From Candidatus Falkowiibacteriota bacterium (GTDB taxonomy: Bacteria; Patescibacteriota; Patescibacteriia; UBA2591; JABMQE01): a stretch of 13,222 nucleotides of DNA. The DNA lies in the NCBI GenBank assembly GCA_013203415.1, contig JABMQE010000013.1:1-13222 (forward strand). The letters run 5' to 3'. Made by a program: the position numbers and the translations under genes. Position 1 is the stretch's first letter, and each line of letters starts with the position of its first letter. This document shows, one piece after another, positions 7,404 to 12,847 of the stretch. The notes under the pieces were generated by a model. The model was not told the origin of the DNA. It saw only the letters and a list, made by a program, of their open reading frames with translations, and ran no database searches.

Positions 7404-7632
7404 ATGATACCGTGGGTGTTGGTTAGCTTTCGCGAAGGGGGATGTGGCAAAGACAGGAGAGTTTTTAGTCCCTTTTTCCCTCCTCCCCCTAAGGCCCAGC
7501 TTCTAAAGCTGGAGTCGTGCCCGCCTAAGTGTAGGTCTCGTGGTGAGATCGGTGGGTAGATTCCACTTGGAACGTGGTGGGTCTGCGTTCTTCGAAGGTC
7601 GTGAGCCTGTGAGCTTGCGGCCTTTTCTTTTT
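7404..7632 (+). ncRNA. Structured leader or small RNA upstream of murC
   Basis: This GC-richer stretch folds into a chain of hairpins. G7437-7441 pairs with C7485-7489, stacked near AGGAG (7455-7459) with CTCCT (7480-7484). CCAGCTT (7496-7502) pairs with AAGCTGG (7506-7512). CCCGCC (7520-7525) pairs with GGTGGG (7551-7556) and encloses GGTCTC/GAGATC (7534-7550). AGATT+CCAC (7558-7566) pairs with GTGG (7574-7577) and GGTCT (7580-7584). An intrinsic terminator closes the segment. Many pairs are G-U when read on the plus strand and would be A-C mismatches on the minus strand, so the RNA is plus-sense. An alternative pairing GAACG (7570-7574) with CGTTC (7586-7590) excludes the fourth hairpin, a possible switch. 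No known RNA family was recognised. The start is uncertain: it could be part of the murG transcript or have its own promoter. The terminator lies 25 bases before murC, as in attenuators. Confidence 0.55.
7597..7632 (+). terminator. Intrinsic terminator just before murC
   Basis: GGTCGTGAGC (7597-7606) pairs over ten positions, three of them G-U, with GCTTGCGGCC (7613-7622) around the loop CTGTGA. TTTTCTTTTT (7623-7632) follows. It is plus-strand only, because the minus strand would lose the wobble pairs. It would end transcripts 25 bases before the murC ATG, so murC needs read-through or an internal promoter. Confidence 0.75.
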
Positions 7633-7657
7633 GCTTATTTTTTGCTAATCTTAAAGT

Positions 7658-9019
7658 ATGAAAAAATATAAAAAAGTCCATTTAATCGGCGTTGGAGGGA
7701 TACATGTTTCGGCCTTAGCTAAGCTGTTAATGAGCAGGGGAGTTAAGATAAGCGGGTCGGACATGGAAGAATCTGATATTACAAAAGAGCTTCAGGAGTT
7801 GGGAGCTCGTGTTTGGATTGGGCATGATGAAGATAATTTACAAGCCAAGGAAGGCGAGATTCGCGAATCTCGCCTTCAGGGTGGAGAGGAGATTGATTTA
7901 GTGATTTATTCTGATGCGGTGCCAGAGGATAATGTTGAGCGGGTGAAAGCGAAGGAGTTGAGTATTCCGCAGATGTCGAGTTATGATTTTATTGGTGAGT
8001 TATCAAAAGATTATTATACAATTGCGGTATCTGGGACTAATGGTAAGAGTACAACTACGGCGATGTTAGGATTAATTTTAGAGAAGGCAGGAATGGACCC
8101 GACTGTGATTGTGGGCACGAAAGTGGATGAGTGGGGTGGCAATATTCGTATTGGCAAATCTAAATATTTGGTAACTGAAGCGGACGAGTATAAAGCGCAT
8201 ATGTTAAAGCTGAATTCAAAGATGATTGTGCTAACGAATATTGAAGAGGATCATTTGGATTTTTACCGCGACCTTGATGATATTCGGAAACATTTTAAAA
8301 AGTACGTTAAAAAACTATCTAAAGATGATATATTGGTTTATAATAAAGATGATACGAACATTGTTAAATTGTTACATTGTTCAATTGCTAGGAATATAAG
8401 TTATAGCGGGAAAGATGTTGGCTCTCTTAGTTTGGGTGTACCAGGAGAGTTTAATCGGTTTAACGCTGCGGCTGCGGCGGTGGCTTCGAAAGAAATGGGA
8501 GTGGGGGATGATGTAATTAAAAAGAGTTTGGAAAAGTTTAAAGGAACTTGGCGGAGATTTGAGGTTGTTGGTGAGGTGAGTGGTGCGTTAGTGATATCTG
8601 ACTATGCGCATCACCCAACTGCAGTTCATGGCACAATTGAGGCCGCTAGGGAATTTTATAAAGGCAGACGGTTGGTTATTGTATTCCAGCCACATCAGCA
8701 CAATAGGACAAAGATGTTGTTTGATGATTTCGTGGATGCTTTTTCGGGGGTATTACCTGATGACGTGGTTATTATAAGTGAAGTTTATGATGTGGCTGGG
8801 AGGACAAATGACGAGGATAAGAAGGTTAGTTCTAAAAAATTAGTAAGCGCGATTATTGATAGGTTAGAGGCAAAACTCTTGGGTCAAAAAATATTATATG
8901 CTAAAAATTTGGAAGAAACCCGTGGTTTGATAGTCCGGACTATCAAACCGAGTGATGTGGTGTTGATTATGGGTGCGGGGGATATTGATGAGGTGGCGCG
9001 AGATTTAGTAAAAAAATAG
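7658..9019 (+). CDS. murC: UDP-N-acetylmuramate--L-alanine ligase (MurC)
   Basis: Cytoplasmic ATP-dependent ligase that joins L-alanine to UDP-MurNAc, the first peptide step of wall precursor synthesis. The length is 453 aa. The N-terminal domain begins KKVHLIGVGGIHVSALAKLL (5-24), a variant of the GIGGxGMS loop. Further motifs are the P-loop SGTNGKSTTT (125-134), EADEYKAHML (174-183), TNIEEDHLDFY (193-203), SDYAHHPTAV (314-323), FQPHQHNRT (343-351) and the C-terminal MGAGDID. HHPT plus FQPHxxxRT are typical of MurC. The related ligase Mpl is less likely given the lipid-cycle neighbours. Residues about 63-78 (AKEGEIRESRLQGGEE) are an insertion encoded by a perfect palindrome; a second perfect palindrome underlies residues about 423-431. 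No Shine-Dalgarno is seen at the start. An intrinsic terminator ends 25 bases upstream, so expression probably depends on read-through. Confidence 0.95.
   Translation: MKKYKKVHLIGVGGIHVSALAKLLMSRGVKISGSDMEESDITKELQELGARVWIGHDEDNLQAKEGEIRESRLQGGEEIDLVIYSDAVPEDNVERVKAKELSIPQMSSYDFIGELSKDYYTIAVSGTNGKSTTTAMLGLILEKAGMDPTVIVGTKVDEWGGNIRIGKSKYLVTEADEYKAHMLKLNSKMIVLTNIEEDHLDFYRDLDDIRKHFKKYVKKLSKDDILVYNKDDTNIVKLLHCSIARNISYSGKDVGSLSLGVPGEFNRFNAAAAAVASKEMGVGDDVIKKSLEKFKGTWRRFEVVGEVSGALVISDYAHHPTAVHGTIEAAREFYKGRRLVIVFQPHQHNRTKMLFDDFVDAFSGVLPDDVVIISEVYDVAGRTNDEDKKVSSKKLVSAIIDRLEAKLLGQKILYAKNLEETRGLIVRTIKPSDVVLIMGAGDIDEVARDLVKK
7850..7877. repeat. 28-bp perfect palindrome, in-frame insertion in murC
   Basis: GAAGGCGAGATTCG (7850-7863) is followed directly by its exact reverse complement (7864-7877). 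It encodes part of the extra loop between the strand that ends in GHDEDNLQ and the family-conserved IDLVIYSDAVP. Since related MurC proteins run almost directly from one to the other, it looks like an insertion or a template-switch product that kept the frame. Confidence 0.8.
8924..8949. repeat. 26-bp perfect palindrome in the 3' part of murC
   Basis: GGTTTGATAGTCC (8924-8936) is followed directly by its exact reverse complement (8937-8949). It encodes GLIVRTIKP just before the conserved SDVVLIMGAGDID. Here the protein length matches the family, so the palindrome looks like replaced rather than added sequence. Confidence 0.75.
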
Positions 9020-9047
9020 CCCTACCTGTTTTTACGTAGGTAGGACT
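9010..9047 (-). terminator. Intrinsic terminator of the small minus-strand gene
   Basis: On the minus strand AGTCCTACCT (9047-9038) pairs over ten positions, one of them G-U, with AGGTAGGGCT (9027-9018) around a ten-base loop. A run of T follows (9016-9010). The plus strand has no T tract after the hairpin, so it works mainly for minus-strand transcription. It overlaps the last codons and stop of murC. Confidence 0.8.
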
Positions 9048-9065
9048 GTGAAGCTTATGATTTTT

Positions 9066-9087
9066 AGGTCTAAGTTCGTTTAGACCT
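9066..9087 (-). other. Perfect 8-bp hairpin at the end of the small minus-strand gene
   Basis: AGGTCTAA (9066-9073) and TTAGACCT (9080-9087) form a perfect stem around a six-base loop. The stop codon of the minus-strand gene lies inside the stem. There is no T tract on either side, so it is probably not a terminator; it may protect the 3' end of the short mRNA. Confidence 0.55.
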
Positions 9088-9301
9088 TAGAGTTACGGCA
9101 CCTATCTCCAAGGGCGTCTATTTCGTTTGATGCTTGGGCTCGAATCCCTTCATCACTGTGGATCTGGAAATAGATTCCTCCAAATTTGTGAGCAATGTGC
9201 TCCATTAGCTGGTTCCAGTCTTCGTCGGTTTCTGGTCTCGGCAGGATTGCTGATTCGTCCGCGAGCTGTTCGGCAAAGGTTCTCTTGTCTTCAGTAGCCA
9301 T
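9080..9301 (-). CDS. Small hypothetical protein, 73 aa, independent transcription unit
   Basis: An acidic soluble protein of 73 residues beginning MATEDKRTFAEQLADESAIL, with no signal peptide or membrane segment. The middle part (DEDWNQLMEHIAHKFGGIYF) looks like an amphipathic helix followed by a strand; the C-terminus is polar and contains one Cys. I recognise no family. The gene is well supported as real: a perfect AGGAGG (9312-9307) sits five bases before the ATG, a TTGACA promoter lies upstream and a strong intrinsic terminator lies downstream, all on the minus strand. By eye the DNA is richer in G and C than the neighbouring genes, and it is the only gene in the window with a perfect Shine-Dalgarno. 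That suggests a highly expressed or recently acquired gene. It runs against the wall cluster, tail to tail with murC and head to head with the epimerase gene. Confidence 0.8.
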   Translation of the reverse strand: MATEDKRTFAEQLADESAILPRPETDEDWNQLMEHIAHKFGGIYFQIHSDEGIRAQASNEIDALGDRCRNSKV

Positions 9302-9306
9302 GGTTT

Positions 9307-9312
9307 CCTCCT
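9307..9312 (-). promoter_or_regulatory. Perfect Shine-Dalgarno AGGAGG of the 73-aa gene
   Basis: AGGAGG on the minus strand, five bases before the ATG. It fixes the start of the small gene and contrasts with the almost absent ribosome sites of the wall genes. Confidence 0.85.
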
Positions 9313-9348
9313 GTTTGTCATGTTTACGCGGATAGTGAACTCGTCTAC

Positions 9349-9377
9349 ATCTTAATTGACTTTAATATTTTTGTCAA
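9349..9377 (-). promoter_or_regulatory. Promoter of the 73-aa gene with a TTGAC/GTCAA inverted repeat
   Basis: On the minus strand a perfect -35 TTGACA (9377-9372), a 17-base spacer and the -10 TAAGAT (9354-9349, 4/6 match) predict a start near 9342 and a leader of about 40 bases. The -35 lies five bases before the ATG of the divergent epimerase gene. TTGAC (9356-9360) and GTCAA (9373-9377) on the plus strand form an inverted repeat with a 12-base spacer across the promoter, which could be an operator or chance. Confidence 0.7.
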
Positions 9378-9381
9378 ATTT

Positions 9382-10335
9382 ATGGCTAAGATTTTAATAA
9401 CCGGCGGGGCGGGGTTTATTGCTTCGCATATACAAGATGCTTATTTAGAAAAAGACCACAGGGTGGTTGTTGTTGATAATTTAGTGACCGGGAATAAGAA
9501 AAATCTTAATTCTAAATCGAAATTTTATAGAGTTGATATTACAAGTTCTGAAATTCGTGAGATAATAAAAAAAGAAAAGCCGGATATTATTAATCATCAT
9601 GCAGCGCAGATTGATGTGCGCAAGTCTGTTTCTGACCCGGTTTGGGATGCTAAGGTTAATATTTTAGGCATTATTAATTTACTTGAAGGGGCAAAAGAGG
9701 CAAAAGTTAAGAAATTTATTTTTGCATCAAGCGGAGGGGCGATATATGGCGACCCCGAACCAGACCCTTCGGGTCGGTACGGGGCAAGAGCATTAAAAAT
9801 TCCAACACCCGAGACTTCTCCAGAGAGGCCGATTTCGCCGTATGGAGTCGGTAAATTAACGAGTGAAAAATATTTGTATTATTATAATGTTCAGTATGGA
9901 TTAGAATATGTGGCGTTAAGATACGCTAATGTTTATGGGCCAAGGCAGAATTCCCGTGGCGAGGCAGGGGTTGTTGCAATTTTTTTAGATAAGTTATTGG
10001 CAGGTGAGACGCCGATAATTAATGGAGACGGGAAGCAGACAAGGGATTATGTATATGTTGGTGATGTTGTGAAGGCAAATGTTTTAGCTCTTAGAGCAAA
10101 GACAGGTGTTTATAATATTGGGACCGGGAAAGAGACAGATGTTAACCAGGTTGCCGGAAAAATTGTTAAGGCGATTGGGGCTAAAGTAAAACCAAAGCAC
10201 GGGCCGGGAAAGCCAGGAGAGCAGAAAAGGAGCTGTATTGATTGGGGATTGGCAAAGCGAATATTAAAGTGGAAGCCAGAGATTGATGTCGACCAAGGGA
10301 TTAGGGAGACGGTAGCTTGGTTCAAGCATCGCTAA
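9382..10335 (+). CDS. NAD-dependent sugar-nucleotide epimerase/dehydratase (extended SDR, GalE-like)
   Basis: Cytoplasmic extended short-chain dehydrogenase/reductase acting on an NDP-sugar, 317 aa. The N-terminal Rossmann motif is GGAGFIAS (8-15), followed by VVDNLVTGNKKNL and NHHAAQIDVRKSV. The catalytic region has SSGGAIYGD (116-124) and YGVGK (154-158, the YxxxK pair). LRYANVYGPRQ (179-189) and TRDYVYVGDVV (220-230) are typical of UDP-glucose 4-epimerase-like proteins. UDP-glucuronate epimerase or decarboxylase is also possible, since the next gene makes UDP-glucuronate. Residues about 127-137 (PDPSGRYGARA) look like a small insertion between GDPE and the conserved PxxET region; a hairpin in the DNA accounts for it. 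The ATG at 9382 fits the family start (MAKILITGG). No Shine-Dalgarno is present, and the start is next to the divergent promoter. Confidence 0.88.
   Translation: MAKILITGGAGFIASHIQDAYLEKDHRVVVVDNLVTGNKKNLNSKSKFYRVDITSSEIREIIKKEKPDIINHHAAQIDVRKSVSDPVWDAKVNILGIINLLEGAKEAKVKKFIFASSGGAIYGDPEPDPSGRYGARALKIPTPETSPERPISPYGVGKLTSEKYLYYYNVQYGLEYVALRYANVYGPRQNSRGEAGVVAIFLDKLLAGETPIINGDGKQTRDYVYVGDVVKANVLALRAKTGVYNIGTGKETDVNQVAGKIVKAIGAKVKPKHGPGKPGEQKRSCIDWGLAKRILKWKPEIDVDQGIRETVAWFKHR
9753..9784 (+). repeat. Hairpin-forming insertion inside the epimerase gene
   Basis: CCCCG (9753-9757) pairs with CGGGG (9780-9784), ACC (9759-9761) with GGT (9776-9778), and GACCC (9763-9767) with GGGTC (9771-9775) around the loop TTC. 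It encodes most of the extra residues after GDPE. It is GC-rich in an AT-rich gene and keeps the frame. Confidence 0.65.
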
Positions 10336-10424
10336 TCAGCACGAATCTGATCACAAATTTCACTAATCACGGATAGATTGTCTTTGTTGTGATTTGAATA
10401 AACTAATAATTAATGCATCGTTAA
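10332..10424 (+). other. Spacer between epimerase gene and ugd with degenerate repeat
   Basis: CTAATCAGCACGAAT (10332-10346), overlapping the epimerase stop, is partly repeated as CTAATCACGGAT (10363-10374), separated by ATCACAAATTTCA-like sequence. The rest is AT-rich. I see no convincing promoter, terminator or Shine-Dalgarno. Confidence 0.5.
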
Positions 10425-11720
10425 ATGAAAAAAAATATTGTTGTCGTTGGTTCGGGATATGTGGGGACAGTAGTAGGGGCTTGTTTAGCAAAATTAGGAC
10501 ATCAGGTAACAGGAGTGGATATTGATAAAAAAAAGATTGCCAAACTAAAGCGGGGATTTTCTCCGATTTATGAACCAGGGCTTGAAGAATTAATTAGAGC
10601 AAATTTATATAAGGGACGTTTGCACTTTACAACATCACTTCCAGATGCTCTTTCTGCGGCCGAAGTAGTTTTTATCGCAGTTGGAACGCCGGCAAGAGCG
10701 GACGGGAGCTGTGATATGAAATATGTTTGGGAGGTTGCGCATGAGATTGGTAGAAACCTAGACCATTATGCGGTAATAGCGAATAAGAGCACGGTACCGG
10801 TGGGCACGGCCGGAAGAGTAAGAAAAATTATTGCGAGTTATAAAAAAACAAATTTCGATGTGGTTTCTAATCCAGAGTTCCAAAGAGAGGGCTCGAGTGT
10901 TAAGGATTTTTTAGGGCCGGATAGAATTGTTGTTGGCGCGGATTCTCCTGCTAGCCGAAAAATAATGCGTGAGGTTTATAGCAAAATAAAAACCCCAAAG
11001 CTTTTTATAGATACGGCTTCGGCCGAAATGGTTAAATATGCGGCGAATGCTTTTTTGGCTACAAAGATTTCTTATATTAACGAGATTGCCAATATTTGCG
11101 AGCAGGTTGGGGCAGATGTTAAAACAGTGGCAGAGGGGGTGGGTATGGACAGGCGGATTGGATATAGTTTTCTTGATGCTGGGTTGGGTTATGGGGGAAG
11201 TTGTTTTCCAAAAGATGTTAAGGCCCTGCACAACATTGCTCTTAACGATGGTTATGATTTTAAGCTTCTTAAGGGGGTAATTCGAGTGAACCAACAGCAG
11301 AGGGAACTGGTGGTTAAAAAGATTAAAAGATTGTTGGGCAAAAAAATAAAAGGAAAGAAGGTGGCGGTGTTTGGGTTGGCTTTTAAGAATAATACTGATG
11401 ATGTGCGGGAATCGGCTTCGGTTGAGGTTATAAAAATGCTTAAAAAGTCGAAATTAAGCATTAATGCTTATGATCCAATGGCGATAGAGAACGCCAAGAA
11501 AGTTTTGGGTCGGAAAGTTCGGTATTTTACAAGTCCATATAAAACAGTAGAAAATGCCAGTTTGGTTTTGATCGCAACGGAGTGGCCGGAGTTTAGGGGT
11601 TTGAATTGGAAACGGATTAAGAAGCTAATGAAGACAGGGAAGGTTGTTGACGGCAGAAATTTGTTGGAGCGGGCAGAGATGGAAAGATTGGGGTTCGAGT
11701 ATGAGGGGGTGGGGCGTTGA
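10425..11720 (+). CDS. ugd: UDP-glucose 6-dehydrogenase
   Basis: Cytoplasmic NAD-dependent enzyme that oxidises UDP-glucose twice to UDP-glucuronate. At 431 aa it has normal length. The NAD-binding motif VVGSGYVG is at 7-14 with the acidic residue of VDID (31-34). IAVGTPARADGSCDM, NKSTVPVGT and SNPEFQREGSSVKDF (148-162) follow. The substrate region EMVKYAANAF (201-210, K204) and the catalytic Cys in GYGGSCFPKD (C260, K263, D264) are intact. The C-terminal domain has VFGLAFKNNTDDVRES. All expected catalytic residues are present, and I see no insertion of the palindromic type. It lies 89 bases after the epimerase gene, which could act on its product. The pair probably feeds surface polysaccharide. 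UDP-ManNAc dehydrogenase belongs to the same superfamily, but the motifs fit UDP-glucose dehydrogenase better. Confidence 0.93.
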   Translation: MKKNIVVVGSGYVGTVVGACLAKLGHQVTGVDIDKKKIAKLKRGFSPIYEPGLEELIRANLYKGRLHFTTSLPDALSAAEVVFIAVGTPARADGSCDMKYVWEVAHEIGRNLDHYAVIANKSTVPVGTAGRVRKIIASYKKTNFDVVSNPEFQREGSSVKDFLGPDRIVVGADSPASRKIMREVYSKIKTPKLFIDTASAEMVKYAANAFLATKISYINEIANICEQVGADVKTVAEGVGMDRRIGYSFLDAGLGYGGSCFPKDVKALHNIALNDGYDFKLLKGVIRVNQQQRELVVKKIKRLLGKKIKGKKVAVFGLAFKNNTDDVRESASVEVIKMLKKSKLSINAYDPMAIENAKKVLGRKVRYFTSPYKTVENASLVLIATEWPEFRGLNWKRIKKLMKTGKVVDGRNLLERAEMERLGFEYEGVGR

Positions 11721-11732
11721 CAAGATAATTTA

Positions 11733-11784
11733 TTAATTCAGTAATTAACTACTGAATTAACTACTGAATTAACTACTGAATTAA
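11733..11784 (+). repeat. 12-bp tandem repeat and nested inverted repeats before murB
   Basis: AATTAACTACTG occurs three times in a row (11743-11778) and half a fourth time, ending four bases before the murB ATG. TTAATTCAGTA (11733-11743) is the exact reverse complement of TACTGAATTAA, present at 11750-11760, 11762-11772 and 11774-11784. An 11-bp stem can therefore form with any of the three. TGAATTAATTCA (11777-11788) is itself a palindrome that reaches the A of the start codon. Confidence 0.85.
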
Positions 11785-11787
11785 TTC

Positions 11788-12753
11788 ATGAATTCTTTGG
11801 AGAAAAAATTTGGAAAGCGATTGAAAAAAGGTGTATCTTTGGCAAAATACACCAGTTTTAGGATTGGGGGGAAGGCAGAATATTTTTTGGCAGTGAAAAC
11901 GGGAGAGGAGTTGATGGAAGCGGTGGGCTTTGCTAAAAAAGATGGGATTGATTATGTGTTGCTGGGCGGTGGGAGTAATGTTTTAGTGAATGACGCAGGA
12001 GTTAGCGGTCTCGTGATTAAATTATCAATTACCAGTTATGAAGTATCCAAAAAAAACATTACGGCTAGAGCAGGTTTAACTTTAAGAGAATTGTCCAAGT
12101 TAGCCAGTGAAAATTCTTTGACAGGACTAGAATGGGCTAACGGAGTGCCGGGCACAGTCGGAGGGGCGTGTGTTATGAATGCTGGTTGTTTTGGCAGGGA
12201 AATGAAAGATTTTTTGGTTAAAGTTAAATATTTTGATGGGAAGAATATTAAGGAGTTGGCTAAGCGACAGTGCCGGTTTGGGTACAGAGAAAGTATTTTT
12301 AAGGAAAATTCAGAGTGGATTGTTTTGGAAGCAGAGTTTAAATTAAAAAAAGGGGACAAGAAAAAGATAATAAAGCAAGTAAAAGATTATTTGGATATGC
12401 GGAACGAGAGGCTGCCTTTGGACTATCCTTCTGCTGGTTCTGTTTTTAAGAAGTATGAGATAAAGAAGGGTGAGAAATTAAATTTATATTTAGAAAAAAT
12501 TATAAAGAAGGAGCACCCCGAGTTTTTAGCCGGACATTATATTCCAGCTGGCTGGTTGATTGAGGAGCTGGATTTGTGTGGTAAGAAAATCGGTGGGGCG
12601 ATGGTTTCTGTGAAACACGGGAATTTTATTGTCAATATTGGGAAGGCGAAAGCAGAAGAGGTGATTATGCTTATTAGTATGATAAAACAGAAAGTAAGGA
12701 ATCATTTTGGGATACAATTAGCCGAAGAAGTGATTTATTTAGGATTTGATTAG
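11788..12753 (+). CDS. murB: UDP-N-acetylenolpyruvoylglucosamine reductase (MurB)
   Basis: Cytoplasmic FAD enzyme reducing UDP-GlcNAc-enolpyruvate to UDP-MurNAc with NADPH, the step before MurC. The length is 321 aa. The FAD domain shows TSFRIGGKAEYF (22-33), GGGSNVLV (60-67) and GLEWANGVPGTVGGACVMNAG (starting at 113, the family's FAD loop). The active-site Arg lies in FGYRES (164-169), the proton-donor Ser is S218 in SAGSVFK (215-221), and the C-terminal Glu is E314 in LAEEV. The stretch between SAGSVFK and AGWLIEE (254-260) is about 25 residues longer than the usual short loop and is rich in Lys, Leu and Glu. The ATG follows a tandem repeat and has no Shine-Dalgarno. murB is the last plus-strand gene before a strong terminator, separated from murC by sugar-nucleotide genes. 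Confidence 0.95.
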   Translation: MNSLEKKFGKRLKKGVSLAKYTSFRIGGKAEYFLAVKTGEELMEAVGFAKKDGIDYVLLGGGSNVLVNDAGVSGLVIKLSITSYEVSKKNITARAGLTLRELSKLASENSLTGLEWANGVPGTVGGACVMNAGCFGREMKDFLVKVKYFDGKNIKELAKRQCRFGYRESIFKENSEWIVLEAEFKLKKGDKKKIIKQVKDYLDMRNERLPLDYPSAGSVFKKYEIKKGEKLNLYLEKIIKKEHPEFLAGHYIPAGWLIEELDLCGKKIGGAMVSVKHGNFIVNIGKAKAEEVIMLISMIKQKVRNHFGIQLAEEVIYLGFD

Positions 12754-12770
12754 AATACATATTTTATATT

Positions 12771-12816
12771 AAGAAAAAACATCACCTTGAAGTCTATAAG
12801 GATGATGTTTTTTCTT
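12771..12816. terminator. Bidirectional intrinsic terminator between murB and the 93-aa gene
   Basis: AAGAAAAAACATCA (12771-12784) pairs perfectly with TGATGTTTTTTCTT (12803-12816). The inner CCTT/AAGG pairs across a nine-base loop, with one bulged A. The A-rich arm gives a T tract in both directions, fitting two converging genes: murB ends 18 bases before it and the minus-strand gene ends 31 bases from it. Confidence 0.9.
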
Positions 12817-12847
12817 TAGCTTTTTAGAATTATTCTCCGATGATAAA

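Noticed and set aside
7500..7632. T-box leader sensing tRNA-Ala upstream of murC
   Set aside because: GTGGTGGGTCTGCG (7574-7587) is loosely like the T-box antiterminator and a terminator follows, but the core GGTGG-N-ACC pairing partner is missing. No stem I features (AGAGA, GGTG, AGTA-type loops) are seen upstream.
7388..7657. RNase P RNA, tmRNA, 6S RNA or SRP RNA
   Set aside because: None of the conserved cores is present: no GAGGAAAGTC or ACAGAA of RNase P, no T-arm GTTCGA or tag frame of tmRNA, no GGAAGG tetraloop region of SRP RNA, and no single long bulged stem as in 6S RNA.
7262..7681. 139-codon minus-strand frame over the murG-murC gap
   Set aside because: The residues (Pro, His, Lys and Ser runs) do not look like a protein, it is antisense to the hairpin chain and overlaps murC, and no ribosome site was found.
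9018..9047. Plus-strand terminator after murC
   Set aside because: The hairpin is strong, but no T tract follows on the plus strand; the T tract is on the minus side, so it belongs to the small minus-strand gene.
11743..11784. CRISPR array
   Set aside because: The units are 12 bases long and directly adjacent with no unique spacers; this is a simple tandem repeat.
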